64,000 bases of DNA from Halobellus salinus (GCF_014646875.1 NZ_BMOC01000016.1:1-64000), one strand, 5' to 3'; numbered from the stretch's first letter, positions 33,601 to 41,066 are shown. A program made the numbers and translations. The notes: a model not told the origin generated them from the letters alone.

Positions 33601-34250
33601 CCGACTACGGGCAGGTCAGCACCGACGACGACCTCCGGGCGTCGTTCACTATCTTCGGCGACGACGAGAACGACCTCGACCTGACGACCGACGGCGACGA
33701 CGAGGTCGTCGAGACCACCCACTCGCTCACCGAAGCCGAACTCTCGATGTCGGAGCCGTTCAACGTGACCGAAGTCAGCGGCCAGGAGGTCTTCGGCGAG
33801 GCGACGGTCGCGCCCGGCACCGAGATCAGAGTGCGGGTTCGGAGCGGCGACAACGTCCGCCCCGCGTTCCTGAAGACCGCCGAGACGACCGTCGACGGCG
33901 ACGGCCAGTTCCTGGTGACGCTGTCGTTCAACGACACCAGCCCCGGCGACCGGTACAACGTCATTGTCGACGACACCGGCCCGGCCTCGGAGCTATCTGT
34001 CGAGGGGACGGTCCAGCCGGTGATCCAGACCCCGACAACGGACACGCCCGCGGAGACCACGGTGATCACGTCCACATCGACACCGACGACCACGACATCG
34101 ACGCCGACGGAGACCACCACGTCAGCGCCGGTCACGACGACGACCGAGATCCCGACGGTCCGGACGCCGACAACCACGCCCGGCTTCGGGGTCGTGGCCG
34201 CCCTGGTGGCGCTCGCGGCGGCCGCGGCCTTGGCGCTCCGCCGGGAGTGA
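30609..34250 (+). CDS. S-layer-like surface glycoprotein with PGF-CTERM anchor
   Basis: A 1,213-aa exported protein. The ATG at 30609 gives an S-layer-type signal peptide (IHAVLLAALIVLSVVAGSIA). Three tandem Ig-like repeats of about 131 aa follow, aligned on FNYSF, INYSF and FNYSF (codons near 30789, 31179 and 31576). Residues about 440-1130 resemble the haloarchaeal BGTF surface region, with a central VTAYQGANVSIVASASNTGV segment. A Thr-rich stalk (about 1140-1188) leads to TTPGFGVVAALVALAAAAAL with Arg-Arg, the PGF-CTERM signal for archaeosortase processing and lipid anchoring. Many N-x-S/T sites suggest N-glycosylation. It may be the S-layer protein or a second surface protein. Confidence 0.85.
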   Translation: MTRLTPRIHAVLLAALIVLSVVAGSIAFTGSTVGISDGDVSAEEAISPTDPGEDSTVTFSFNYSFSNVDTSGTTTLELSTPSDFTVESTTASMTNASGAVVQQASVNGNADGIEVTASPSTSTVYLNGTVDITTPSVDTNTDADIDITGDDGTGTGTLTETIIVQADFAVSDVNAFSPTTVDENTDNKYTINYSFTGVNTTGTTDLSISTQSDLSIKNPDIAMLDASGNVLDRNDTSGTTQTVSVSSNPPTDVVYVSGILTVASAPVDRDTTSDITINGTDNDGDDASKTEQFTIENTALTASTVSSFSPNKADEQTTNQHAFNYSFTNLSTGDTTFELSGPSGSTITDTDLEITDPSGTTLNATPDVSGNSLSIVDDTGASTVYLVGTVNLTSPEIPEDQEDKTYDVTASANDPGGSASVTNPLTVEFVGGGQPGDPELESAIQYVQSDDTPAVEVAFSEDVENFRSNFELYVEGEGQLTGGQVQVTSSEIRSISEARGRAVIVLDQSYSSSMTLQLNSGIQDTDGNVLVSGDTGNTSVRFAPTSVAANEDVTAYQGANVSIVASASNTGVVVEGTESDTDDYFFDGSTGTNSRIFVFSTADRNAGDYEADIDGEGTADITVRGLGLAVNIDDRNVTNLQALEGTVEARSGGRPVRLEFLDENGDPVDEVDDRIVSLSGQGEHEFSYDLESLAAETGEYLIRATDTTSGVSVESDTVVVREAGDTEATFPGGTITEARGDVATIPIELANTREATLTIGGENLGFESNVTVRDDDQDGEVTVYFNTYAASTASEGDLGSNNDVFSVGDDDEVVSSDVSIGVSNLLDAESYDMSVSAEGRETDVDLLVLEPRDTTAIRTWTAPQNRYGDLDAAGDVREGDGGWLTRTDEVAVGDTVVYEIQASGLEGPLDARNEDTVTSEFYDFANGSESDPAAQFAVAQENPGPNQNPLLLRLNGSNSRVVADSQNNSYYVVTRTGADGPSAVEDDDDDGAIDPGETDYGQVSTDDDLRASFTIFGDDENDLDLTTDGDDEVVETTHSLTEAELSMSEPFNVTEVSGQEVFGEATVAPGTEIRVRVRSGDNVRPAFLKTAETTVDGDGQFLVTLSFNDTSPGDRYNVIVDDTGPASELSVEGTVQPVIQTPTTDTPAETTVITSTSTPTTTTSTPTETTTSAPVTTTTEIPTVRTPTTTPGFGVVAALVALAAAAALALRRE

Positions 34251-34282
34251 GGTGAGCCCCCGGTGCCGTGGCTCTCGAGTGC

Positions 34283-34594
34283 TCACTCCCCGCCGCGGGC
34301 GGGCCGGCCGAGGTGGTCTTCGACTGCGTCCACCTTCTCCCCCGCCGGACCCTCCACGGTGCGCTTGTCGTCGATCTTCAGCACTGTGCTCACCCGGTCG
34401 CCGTCGACCGCCTCGTGGGCGGCGTGGGCGGCCGCGAACACCGTCCCGACGTCGTCGGCCTCGATCACGGTCCCCATCGGGTTCGTCTCGTAACGCACGT
34501 CGAAGCCCTCCAGAGCGTCGACCGCCTTTGCGACCTCCCCGGCCATACTCCCCTCGGTCACGGGTGCGACGCTGAGTAGTGCGACGACTGTCAC
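34283..34594 (-). CDS. MTH1187-family thiamine-binding protein
   Basis: A 103-aa protein. MTVVALLSVAPVTEGSMAGE, AKAVDALEGFDVRYETNPMG, VIEADDVGTVFAAAHAAHEA and RVSTVLKIDDKR follow the MTH1187/YkoF-like ferredoxin fold, members of which bind thiamine or related pyrimidines. The C-terminal EDHLGRPARGGE is a charged tail. It is convergent with the surface glycoprotein gene, 32 nt apart. Confidence 0.85.
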   Translation of the reverse strand: MTVVALLSVAPVTEGSMAGEVAKAVDALEGFDVRYETNPMGTVIEADDVGTVFAAAHAAHEAVDGDRVSTVLKIDDKRTVEGPAGEKVDAVEDHLGRPARGGE

Positions 34595-34680
34595 ATCCCT
34601 GTTCCGACCCGGAGTCGCAAAACGTTTTCTCGGGACGGTAACGGCTACGGATGAGCTGACACCGCGCGGTCACACACCCG

Positions 34681-34950
34681 GTGGCAGCAATACACCTGTG
34701 CGCACCGGCACGGACGCCGAGACGGTCGCCGACGGCAGTCCTCGCGGTCACTGCCGACGCTCCGCTCACCCGGGTCTTCGCCGTCGGCCTCGGGTTGGGT
34801 GTGGTCGTCGCCGCCCTGGTGGGACTTTCGGGCGACCGGATGGTCCCGTCGCACAGCGCTGCGGTCTACCGTGGAGCGTTCGTCGGGATGGCCTCACTGG
34901 CGCTTCTCGCCGGATCGGCGGCTGTGACGGCCGCAGGACTCGCGTGCTGA
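34681..34950 (+). CDS. Putative small membrane protein
   Basis: An 89-codon frame with two hydrophobic segments (VFAVGLGLGVVVAALVGLSG, GMASLALLAGSAAVTAAGLA). No family is recognised. The true start is uncertain: the first 25 residues (MAAIHLCAPARTPRRSPTAV) look non-native and a downstream GTG may be used. Hydropathy and codon use favour coding, but this is a weak call. Confidence 0.4.
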   Translation: MAAIHLCAPARTPRRSPTAVLAVTADAPLTRVFAVGLGLGVVVAALVGLSGDRMVPSHSAAVYRGAFVGMASLALLAGSAAVTAAGLAC

Positions 34951-35169
34951 GCGTGAGAGTAGCTGTTATCGTCTCTTGTTGAACGCAAGACAGCGACGGG
35001 GGAGGGTCGATTGGTTGTAGTCTCTGGCTGTCAGAGACGCGATCTTGCAGTCAGAAGATGCGGCGGCTGTTACTGACAGCGGTTGCCGAAGGGTCAAAAC
35101 TATCGTATCTTGCTCCGTTGTGTCAGTGACGACGGCGATGCCTTTCCCGGATACGTACGGAGAAAGGGA
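34951..35169. other. Gene-free interval at transposase 3' side
   Basis: About 220 bp with no gene. A possible inverted-repeat end of the IS (TGTAGTCTCTGGCTGTCAGA at about 35016) resembles the reverse complement of 36044-36067 (TGTAGTTTCAGACG). If correct, the element spans about 35016-36067. No clear target duplication is seen, so the limits are tentative. Confidence 0.35.
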
Positions 35170-35199
35170 GCAGGCGGCGAGGCCTAACTCGCCGCCTGC
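35170..35199 (-). terminator. Strong hairpin at transposase stop
   Basis: An 11-bp perfect stem (35170-35180 with 35189-35199, GCAGGCGGCGA/TCGCCGCCTGC) with an 8-nt loop contains the transposase stop codon (35184-35186). It may end transcription or protect the mRNA, or block read-in translation, as is common in IS elements. Confidence 0.45.
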
Positions 35200-35999
35200 G
35201 TCAGGTTATGGACGATGCACTTTCGAGTCAGCTCCCGAAACTGGCCGTGCCAGCTCCCGGAGCGGAGCTTCTCGCCGTCGTCTTCCTTCAACTGGGAGAA
35301 CCCCGTCTCACTCATCCAGCGTTGGTTGTAATCCTCGTTCATTCGGGCGTTGTGGGCCTTCTGCAACGGTGTTTGTTCCCTGTGCTTGATCAGTGGTCGC
35401 GTTGGGTTGGAGCGACACTCCTCACGAAGCTCGCCCCACGAATAGTTCGCGTCAGCAGACAATATACGCAGGTCTTCCGCGTTCCGGCGGAAGACCTGCA
35501 TCCCGATGTGGCCGTCCCACGCCTTCTGTGTCGTGAAATGAACGTCTTTGATCGCTAGAGAGTTCACGTCGATCAAGATCGTTGTCTTCATCGACTGCAA
35601 CGAGTAGTTCGCACGGTCACGGTAGTGATAGCTGGTCTGATCACGCTGGAAGCCACTTGCATTGACTGCGGCTTCACCACTCCAGCCCGCCTGCTCCGCC
35701 GACGCGCGGAGCAGGCGGCGGAGTTCACGCATCCGATACTCGTCTTCCCACCGGCAGACCGAACTGTAGTGTGGTGCCTCGTCGAGATCAAATACAGCGA
35801 GGATACCAGGCATCTCGTCGAGGTAGTCTTCAGTTTCACGAAGACTCTTCTCCAACTCAACGCGGAACAAAATCAACGCGATCTGTGTCCACTTGGCGTA
35901 CCCGTCCGCGCCGTCCGGCGCGGCGGGTACGTCAGGGTCATCTACGTGCTGTTTGGCAAGATCTCGACACAGCATCGCTAGCCGTCTGAGCGAACCCAT
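35184..35999 (-). CDS. IS5-family transposase (haloarchaeal), first catalytic Asp changed to Asn
   Basis: A 271-aa DDE transposase. The core is GEAAVNASGFQRDQTSYHYR, TTILIDVNSLAIKDVHFTTQ, LRILSADANYSWGELREECR, TRPLIKHREQTPLQKAHNAR and RWMSETGFSQLKEDDGEK. In the IS5 families I know, the first motif reads VDASGF/VDATGF; here it is VNASGF, so the first catalytic Asp appears to be Asn. The second Asp (SADANYSW) and the Glu (MSETGF) are present. The frame is otherwise full length. Bounds of the element are only tentative (about 35016-36067). Confidence 0.85.
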   Translation of the reverse strand: MGSLRRLAMLCRDLAKQHVDDPDVPAAPDGADGYAKWTQIALILFRVELEKSLRETEDYLDEMPGILAVFDLDEAPHYSSVCRWEDEYRMRELRRLLRASAEQAGWSGEAAVNASGFQRDQTSYHYRDRANYSLQSMKTTILIDVNSLAIKDVHFTTQKAWDGHIGMQVFRRNAEDLRILSADANYSWGELREECRSNPTRPLIKHREQTPLQKAHNARMNEDYNQRWMSETGFSQLKEDDGEKLRSGSWHGQFRELTRKCIVHNLTQAAS

Positions 36000-36065
36000 A
36001 TCGCCAGACGGCGTCCAATTCCTGGTTAGCTTGACGGAATCTTCCTGTGAGAGCGTCTGAAACTA

Positions 36066-36128
36066 CAGTCAGCCAGCGGCAAAACAAGGCATCCTCATTG
36101 GCCTCCTCGTCATCGCTGGGATCATCTG
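36066..36128 (+). pseudogene. Possible C-terminal fragment of a membrane protein cut by the IS
   Basis: Directly outside the presumed IS end, the plus strand reads QPAAKQGILIGLLVIAGII and stop (36066-36128), a plausible C-terminal transmembrane helix without any start. Upstream the frame meets a stop within the IS end. I infer that the insertion truncated a small membrane protein gene; the other half is not identified. Confidence 0.3.
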
Positions 36129-36270
36129 AGTGGGCTCGGCTGGTCCGGCTGACACACCACGATCTGGAACGCCCCGAGCGTCCAAGACGCTGTCTGTACG
36201 TTCGATGTATGCTCTCGATGTGCCGATCGGTCGGTGACAACCGCGGGAGGCGCCCGGCCGAAACGGGACG

Positions 36271-37971
36271 CTACTGTCGATTATCCGCGTGGGGACTTGT
36301 CCCGAACATCTCGGCGTACGACGCCGCAATCGGGTACCGCCACCCGCTGTCGAACGCTTTCGTCGTGACTCGGAGGGCCGGCGGCGTTTGCTTGCGTTTG
36401 AACTCCGACCGCGTGAGGCGGTGCACGACCGTCTCAGCCTGCTCCTGTGTTGCGTCGGTTTCGGTGACGATCCGTTGTAACGGCTGTTTGTCACCGACGT
36501 ACCGCTTGACCACGGCATCAACGACCTCGTACGGGGGGATGTCGTCCGCGTCGGTCTGTTCCTCGGCTAACTCCGCCGTCGGTGCCTTCTCCAGGACGGC
36601 GGTCGGTATTGGTGGCGAATCGGTCCACGTCGGCGGGTCGGAGTTGAACTCCTCGGCAAGCGCGTACACGCGGCGTTTCGTACAGTCTCCCAGCGGTGCG
36701 ATAGCACCGACCGCATCTCCGTACAAAGTGCAGTAGCCGACCGCCGCCTCGCTTTTGTTATCGGGGGTTAAGACGAGCGCTCCAATATCGTTGGCGACGC
36801 CCATCAACAACAGCCCGCGAATCCGGGCCTGTACGTTTTCGCGGGTGATGCTCTGCGTCTCGTCGCCCGCGGTGAGGCTGTTGATCGACGCAACCGCGGC
36901 ACGCGAGAGGCGTTCGATCTCCTCTTCGCTGAACCGTATCGACAGGTTGCGCGCGACGCGTTCCGCATCTGTGCGGTTCGCATCGGCGGTGATGGCGCTG
37001 GGGAGCGTGATGCCGTAGACGTGTTTTGGACCGACTGCCTCAGCCGCGAGCGCGGCCGTGACCGACGAGTCGATTCCGCCCGACAAGCCGATCACGACAT
37101 CCTCAAAGCCGGTCTTACGTAGGTAGTCCTGGATCCCGAGTTCGAGCATCCGCCGGAGCTGGGCCGCCCTGGACGGGATGTCCAAGGCGGTGGCGTCTCC
37201 GTCCGTTGGCTCAATCAAGACGTGTGACTCGCCGAGCGGCGCGGACGCGAGGCGGGAGCCGTCGGTGTCGAGTATTATTGACGTGCCGTCGAAGATGATA
37301 TCATCGTTCCCACCGACCTGGTTGGCGAAGACTACCGGCGCGCCGGTTCGCTCGGCGTGGGCTCCGAATCGGGCGACGCGTGAGGAGGGCTTGCTGATCC
37401 GGTAGGGGCTTGCCGACAGGTTCACCAGGAGATCAACACCCTCATACGGTTCGATCGGGTCTGTTGCGTGGCGTTGCTGGCCGGTCACTTCGTGGTCGAA
37501 CCACGCGTCCTCGCAGATCGTGATTCCGATCGTGGTCCCGTTCACGAGGACGGCCTGTGGTTTGTTCCCCCGAGAGAAGTACCGATGCTCGTCGAAGACA
37601 TCGTACGTCGGGAGGAGGCGTTTATCGTACGTCCCGGCAGCCGTGCCGTCGCTGAAGACGGTCGCGCTGTTCGTCAACGGCGGGCCACTGTCGCGATTCG
37701 ACGGGGCAGTGTGCCCGACGATGAGTGCAGGGCCGTCCTCGGTGGCGCTTCGAAGGTCTTCAAGCGCGGCCTGTTCAGCGTCGAGGACGGCTTGCCGGTG
37801 GAGGAGGTCACGGGGGGGATACCCGAGGAGCGCGAGCTCCGGGGTGATAGCCAGGTCGGCGCCTGCGTTGGCAGCCTGTGCGTATCCGTCGAGGATCTGC
37901 GTACGATTGCCGGAAACGTCGCCGACGGTGGGGTTGTGCTGAATGACAGCCGCTCGGATCGGCAGGTTCAC
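36271..37971 (-). CDS. nadE: Glutamine-dependent NAD+ synthetase
   Basis: A 566-aa two-domain enzyme that amidates nicotinic acid adenine dinucleotide to NAD+. Residues 1-260 are a nitrilase-fold glutaminase: AITPELALLGYPPRDLL (Glu), TYDKRLLPTYDVFDEHRYF (Lys) and GITICEDAWFD (Cys). Residues 275-560 are the synthetase, with PP-loop VIGLSGGIDSSVTAALAAEA, LTPDNKSEAAVGYCTLYGD and IAPLGDCTKRRVYALAEE. The start is a GTG. Base composition is visibly less GC-rich than neighbouring genes. It sits between an IS5 element and a truncated integrase, which suggests acquisition by transfer. Confidence 0.93.
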   Translation of the reverse strand: MNLPIRAAVIQHNPTVGDVSGNRTQILDGYAQAANAGADLAITPELALLGYPPRDLLHRQAVLDAEQAALEDLRSATEDGPALIVGHTAPSNRDSGPPLTNSATVFSDGTAAGTYDKRLLPTYDVFDEHRYFSRGNKPQAVLVNGTTIGITICEDAWFDHEVTGQQRHATDPIEPYEGVDLLVNLSASPYRISKPSSRVARFGAHAERTGAPVVFANQVGGNDDIIFDGTSIILDTDGSRLASAPLGESHVLIEPTDGDATALDIPSRAAQLRRMLELGIQDYLRKTGFEDVVIGLSGGIDSSVTAALAAEAVGPKHVYGITLPSAITADANRTDAERVARNLSIRFSEEEIERLSRAAVASINSLTAGDETQSITRENVQARIRGLLLMGVANDIGALVLTPDNKSEAAVGYCTLYGDAVGAIAPLGDCTKRRVYALAEEFNSDPPTWTDSPPIPTAVLEKAPTAELAEEQTDADDIPPYEVVDAVVKRYVGDKQPLQRIVTETDATQEQAETVVHRLTRSEFKRKQTPPALRVTTKAFDSGWRYPIAASYAEMFGTSPHADNRQ

Positions 37972-38109
37972 ACTGATTGTTTGCGTTACTGGGTTGTAAA
38001 ACTATAGACCACAACTTGGCGGGAGTCTATTACTACACGGAGAATCTCATACAGGACCCGAAGCCAGTCGCGTACGAGACGCGCGTTGTTTATATTCGGA
38101 GGATTCATT

Positions 38110-38256
38110 ATGGACCTGGCCCCGGAAGACGCTCCTACTCCGATAGAGAAGATTGACGAGAAACTGGAAAACCAAGAGACGGCACTCAAAAATGTGTATG
38201 AGTCGTCGGGTTGGACATTGGCCAATCTCAGCGAGATCCAGTGGAAAAATCAGTAG
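38110..38256 (+). CDS. Small hypothetical protein (48 aa)
   Basis: A short frame from the ATG at 38110 to the TAG at 38254-38256 encodes MDLAPEDAPTPIEKIDEKLE then NQETALKNVYESSGWTLANL and SEIQWKNQ. The sequence is acidic and helical, with haloarchaeal-like composition and no low-complexity bias, so it is plausibly coding. TTTATATT occurs about 25 nt before the ATG (38090-38097), suiting a leaderless start. No family is recognised. An antisense frame (37986-38225) looks less protein-like. Confidence 0.45.
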   Translation: MDLAPEDAPTPIEKIDEKLENQETALKNVYESSGWTLANLSEIQWKNQ

Positions 38257-38279
38257 GGTAGTACCTACGGTCTCTGTAT

Positions 38280-38624
38280 CTACCAGTTAGCAAACCTTTC
38301 GTGAAGATCAGCTCCTGCCCCACCTCCGTGGAATTCCATCCACGCGCCCGCGTTCGAGGTAGATACAGCCTCGGTGTAGCCGTCTTCCTGTTTCCAGACC
38401 CAGCGGTAGAACTTGTCGAGCCGGGCCGTCCGCGTTTTCACTGTGGATTCGGCGTACCCGTTTGCTTTCTCGGGGTCTTTGCCGAGGTTCTGCATCCACT
38501 GGGCGAGTTGGCGGCGGTGTTCGCGGTAGGATACGAGTTGTCGGGGGTTTAGGTATGCTCTTGACTCGCCGGTCACGGGCACGGCCGCGCCGATATGGTT
38601 CTCGTCGTCAGTCACCGATTCCAC
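38280..38624 (-). pseudogene. Truncated tyrosine integrase (N-terminal SAM-like domain only)
   Basis: The 114-codon frame matches the N-terminal core-binding domain of haloarchaeal XerC/D-type integrases: LNPRQLVSYREHRRQLAQWM, NLGKDPEKANGYAESTVKTR and LDKFYRWVWKQEDGYT. It ends after about 95 such residues in unrelated sequence (GADLHERFANW). The catalytic domain with the R-H-R-Y residues is missing. It lies 290 bp from tRNA-Gly, which carries a partial 3' copy, so it is probably what remains of an element integrated at that tRNA. Confidence 0.7.
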
Positions 38625-38803
38625 CTCACACTAGAGTTTAGACTAGCTCTCCCCGACTTTTTTATACGTACTGTTGAAGTGACCCTGACACGTTTGCTAA
38701 TCGCTGTCCTGTTCCGGGGTGCAGATTTGGAACCCGCCTCGTGACCTGTAACGTACATGTATTGCTCCCAGCGAAAACGGCGGAATTCGGGAGGAAGAAG
38801 CCT

Positions 38804-38833
38804 GCAGAACTGCGCTGGCTAGGATGTTGAACC
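38804..38833 (-). repeat. Degenerate partial copy of tRNA-Gly 3' end
   Basis: The 17 bp at 38804-38820 (GCAGAACTGCGCTGGCT) are identical to 38904-38920, exactly 100 bp away, and the following 12 bases remain similar (AGGATGTTGAACC against GGGATTTGAACCC). This region is the T arm and acceptor 3' end of tRNA-Gly. A further T-arm-like segment, GATTCAAATCCCTGG, lies at 38861-38875 between the copies. Confidence 0.75.
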
Positions 38834-38910
38834 ACGGTCGCTCTGCTCGCTTCGCTCCCTGATTCAAATCCCTGGAGCGATCTCACTGCTCACTTCGTTC
38901 GCAGCAGAAC

Positions 38911-38981
38911 TGCGCTGGCTGGGATTTGAACCCAGGTTGTGACCATGGCAAGGTCACGTGATACCACTACACTACCAGCGC
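38911..38981 (-). tRNA. tRNA-Gly (anticodon GCC)
   Basis: On the minus strand the acceptor stem GCGCTGG/CCAGCGC is perfect with discriminator A. The anticodon stem GTGACC/GGTCAC encloses TTGCCAT with anticodon GCC. The T arm is CTGGG-TTCAAAT-CCCAG. The length of 71 nt fits tRNA-Gly. CCA is not encoded. A partial 3' copy lies 100 bp downstream. Confidence 0.95.
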
Positions 38982-39137
38982 CTTGTTGCACTTTGGAGAA
39001 GTCGGGATCGATAAATAAGACTTGCGGATCAGGGGGAAACCAGCCGATAGCGTGGGGGTCGTTGTCACGACTCGCGCACCGCGAAACCACCATATCCGGC
39101 CGTGTGACGGCCTCACACCCCGAGCCACCTTTCGCTA

Positions 39138-39150
39138 CTCTTTTAGGTTC
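39138..39150 (+). promoter_or_regulatory. Candidate TATA box of the ribosomal protein operon
   Basis: CTTTTAGG at about 39140-39147 is the most AT-rich element upstream of the first operon gene (ATG 39200) and would place the transcript start near 39170, giving a leader of about 25-30 nt. This is a weak assignment by composition and spacing only. Confidence 0.3.
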
Positions 39151-39199
39151 CCCTCCGGTATCGGTTGTACAGTCTAGACGTGACGCCGAAGGGATCGGT

Positions 39200-40045
39200 A
39201 TGACGCTGACCGTGCTCGTTCCGTCCTCCCTCGTCCGGGAAGCCGAGGACAAACGCGAGGCAACTCGCAAACTCGGCTACGTCGCCCGCGCGGCGACGGT
39301 GTTCCGGGCGGACCGCCTCGCCGTCTTCCCCGACCGGGAAGGCGAGCGGCGCTGGGGGGGCGAGTTCGTCGAAACGGTGCTGCAATACGCCGCCACGCCA
39401 CCGGACCTCCGAAAGGCGGTCTGGGGGCGACGCGACGAACTCGAGTACGTTGGCGTCCTACCGCCCCTCCGCGTCCCGTCTACGACCGGCTCCGAATCGA
39501 ACGGTTCGGGGTCGTTAACACAGGGAATCGTGACCGAGGTCGGACCTGACGGCCGCGTCCGGGTCAATTGCGAACTGCAACACCCAACCACCCTCCGTGC
39601 GCCTCCGTCGGTGGAGGTGCGGGAGGGGCAACGCGTCGCCATCAGGATCTCTTCGCGAGAACCGGTCCGTGCGCGGATCGTCGACGAACCCGTTCCGGGG
39701 TTCGACGTGTCCCGCATGGACCTCGAGGAAGCACTCGGCCGCGCCGACACGGGTGTCGCTATCGCGACGTCCCGCCACGGCGAGACGCTGACCACCACGC
39801 GGCTGCCGAATCTCGCCGCCCGTATCGAGCGGGATGGCGCGACAGTCGCGTTCGGGTCGCCCGGCCGTGGGCTTCCGGCCATCCTCGGCGACGGCGTCGA
39901 TGCCGACGCTGAGGGGGTGGTCGAACCCGGAGCCGATCCGGGGTTCGACCTCTGGCTGAATACGATTCCGCGGCAGGGAAGCGAGACGGTGCGTACCGAG
40001 GAAGCGGTGTTCACCACGCTTGCTTCCCTGACACTCACGGAGTGA
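39200..40045 (+). CDS. SPOUT-type RNA methyltransferase, DUF171 (putative uridine N3)
   Basis: A 281-aa protein at the head of the ribosomal operon, where this family is commonly found in archaea. I chose the ATG at 39200 (MTLTVLVPSSLVREAEDKRE); the upstream in-frame sequence overlaps tRNA-Gly. Seen in order: the first half of a SPOUT fold (KLGYVARAATVFRADRLAVF, ETVLQYAATPPDLRK), an inserted OB-like domain (TQGIVTEVGPDGRVRVNCEL to RARIVDEPVPGF), and the C-terminal half (GVAIATSRHGETLTTTR, VAFGSPGRGLPAILG), which would hold the knotted SAM site. It probably methylates rRNA. It is 4 nt from rpl3. Confidence 0.75.
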   Translation: MTLTVLVPSSLVREAEDKREATRKLGYVARAATVFRADRLAVFPDREGERRWGGEFVETVLQYAATPPDLRKAVWGRRDELEYVGVLPPLRVPSTTGSESNGSGSLTQGIVTEVGPDGRVRVNCELQHPTTLRAPPSVEVREGQRVAIRISSREPVRARIVDEPVPGFDVSRMDLEEALGRADTGVAIATSRHGETLTTTRLPNLAARIERDGATVAFGSPGRGLPAILGDGVDADAEGVVEPGADPGFDLWLNTIPRQGSETVRTEEAVFTTLASLTLTE

Positions 40046-40049
40046 TCAC

Positions 40050-41066
40050 ATGCCACAACCAAGCAGACCACGAAAAGGTTCGATGGGTTTCAGCCCGCGG
40101 AAGCGCGCGGCCAGCGAGGTCCCGCGTATCCGGTCGTGGCCCGACGACGACGGGGCCCCGGCTATCCAGGGGTTCGCCGGCTACAAGGCCGGAATGACCC
40201 AGGTGATGATGGTCAACGACCAGGCCAACTCCCCCCGCGAAGGGATGGAGGAGGCCGTGCCGGTGACCGTCGTGGAGACGCCGCCGATGCGCGCCGTCGC
40301 CCTTCGAGCCTACGAAGACACGCCGTACGGTGCAAAGCCACTGACCGAAGTGTGGGGCGGGGAGTTCGACGAGTCGCTCGACCGCGTCCTCGACCTCCCC
40401 AACGACGACACCTTCGAGTCGGACAGAGAGGATCTCCGCTCGGCCGTTGAGGCCGGCGACGTCGACGACGTCCGCCTCATCACCCATACTGTTCCCGCCG
40501 AGATGCGGAACATCCCCAAGAAAGACCCCGACGTTATGGAGACGCGGGTCGGCGGCGGCTCCCTCGAGGAGCGCGTCGACTTCGCACTCGAACTCCTCGG
40601 TGACGACGGCGAGCACGAGCTCTCCGACGTCTTCCGTTCGGGTGAGTACCTCGACGCCGCGGGCGTCACCAAAGGGAAGGGAACGCAGGGCCCCGTCAAG
40701 CGGTGGGGCGTCCAGAAGCGGAAGGGCAAACACGCTCGCCAGGGGTGGCGGCGCCGGATCGGCAACCTCGGTCCGTGGAACCCCTCGCGCGTGCGCTCAA
40801 CCGTCCCCCAGCAGGGCCAGACGGGCTACCACCAGCGGACTGAACTGAACAAGCGCCTTCTCGACATCGGGTCGGGGAGCGAACCGACAGTCGACGGCGG
40901 CTTCGTCGGCTACGGCGAGGTCGACGGACCGTACGCGCTGATCAAGGGCTCGCTTCCGGGCCCCGACAAGCGCCTCCTTCGGTTCCGACCCGCCGTCCGG
41001 CCGAGCGACCAGCCGCGCCTCGATCCCGAGGTACGCTACGTGTCGACCGAATCGAACCAGGGCTAG
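40050..41066 (+). CDS. rpl3: 50S ribosomal protein L3 (uL3)
   Basis: A 338-aa large-subunit protein that binds 23S rRNA near the peptidyl transferase centre. The N-terminus QPSRPRKGSMGFSPRKRAAS, QGFAGYKAGMTQVMMV and the rRNA-facing loop AGVTKGKGTQGPVKRWGVQK with HARQGWRRRIGNLGPWNPSR identify it. The length is normal for haloarchaea. It starts 4 nt after the methyltransferase stop and precedes rpl4 by 3 nt. Confidence 0.97.
   Translation: MPQPSRPRKGSMGFSPRKRAASEVPRIRSWPDDDGAPAIQGFAGYKAGMTQVMMVNDQANSPREGMEEAVPVTVVETPPMRAVALRAYEDTPYGAKPLTEVWGGEFDESLDRVLDLPNDDTFESDREDLRSAVEAGDVDDVRLITHTVPAEMRNIPKKDPDVMETRVGGGSLEERVDFALELLGDDGEHELSDVFRSGEYLDAAGVTKGKGTQGPVKRWGVQKRKGKHARQGWRRRIGNLGPWNPSRVRSTVPQQGQTGYHQRTELNKRLLDIGSGSEPTVDGGFVGYGEVDGPYALIKGSLPGPDKRLLRFRPAVRPSDQPRLDPEVRYVSTESNQG

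Noticed and set aside
37986-38225. A 79-codon minus-strand gene upstream of nadE
   Set aside because: The opposite 48-codon frame at 38110 has more protein-like composition and a leaderless-type AT box; the minus frame would lie over the nadE promoter.
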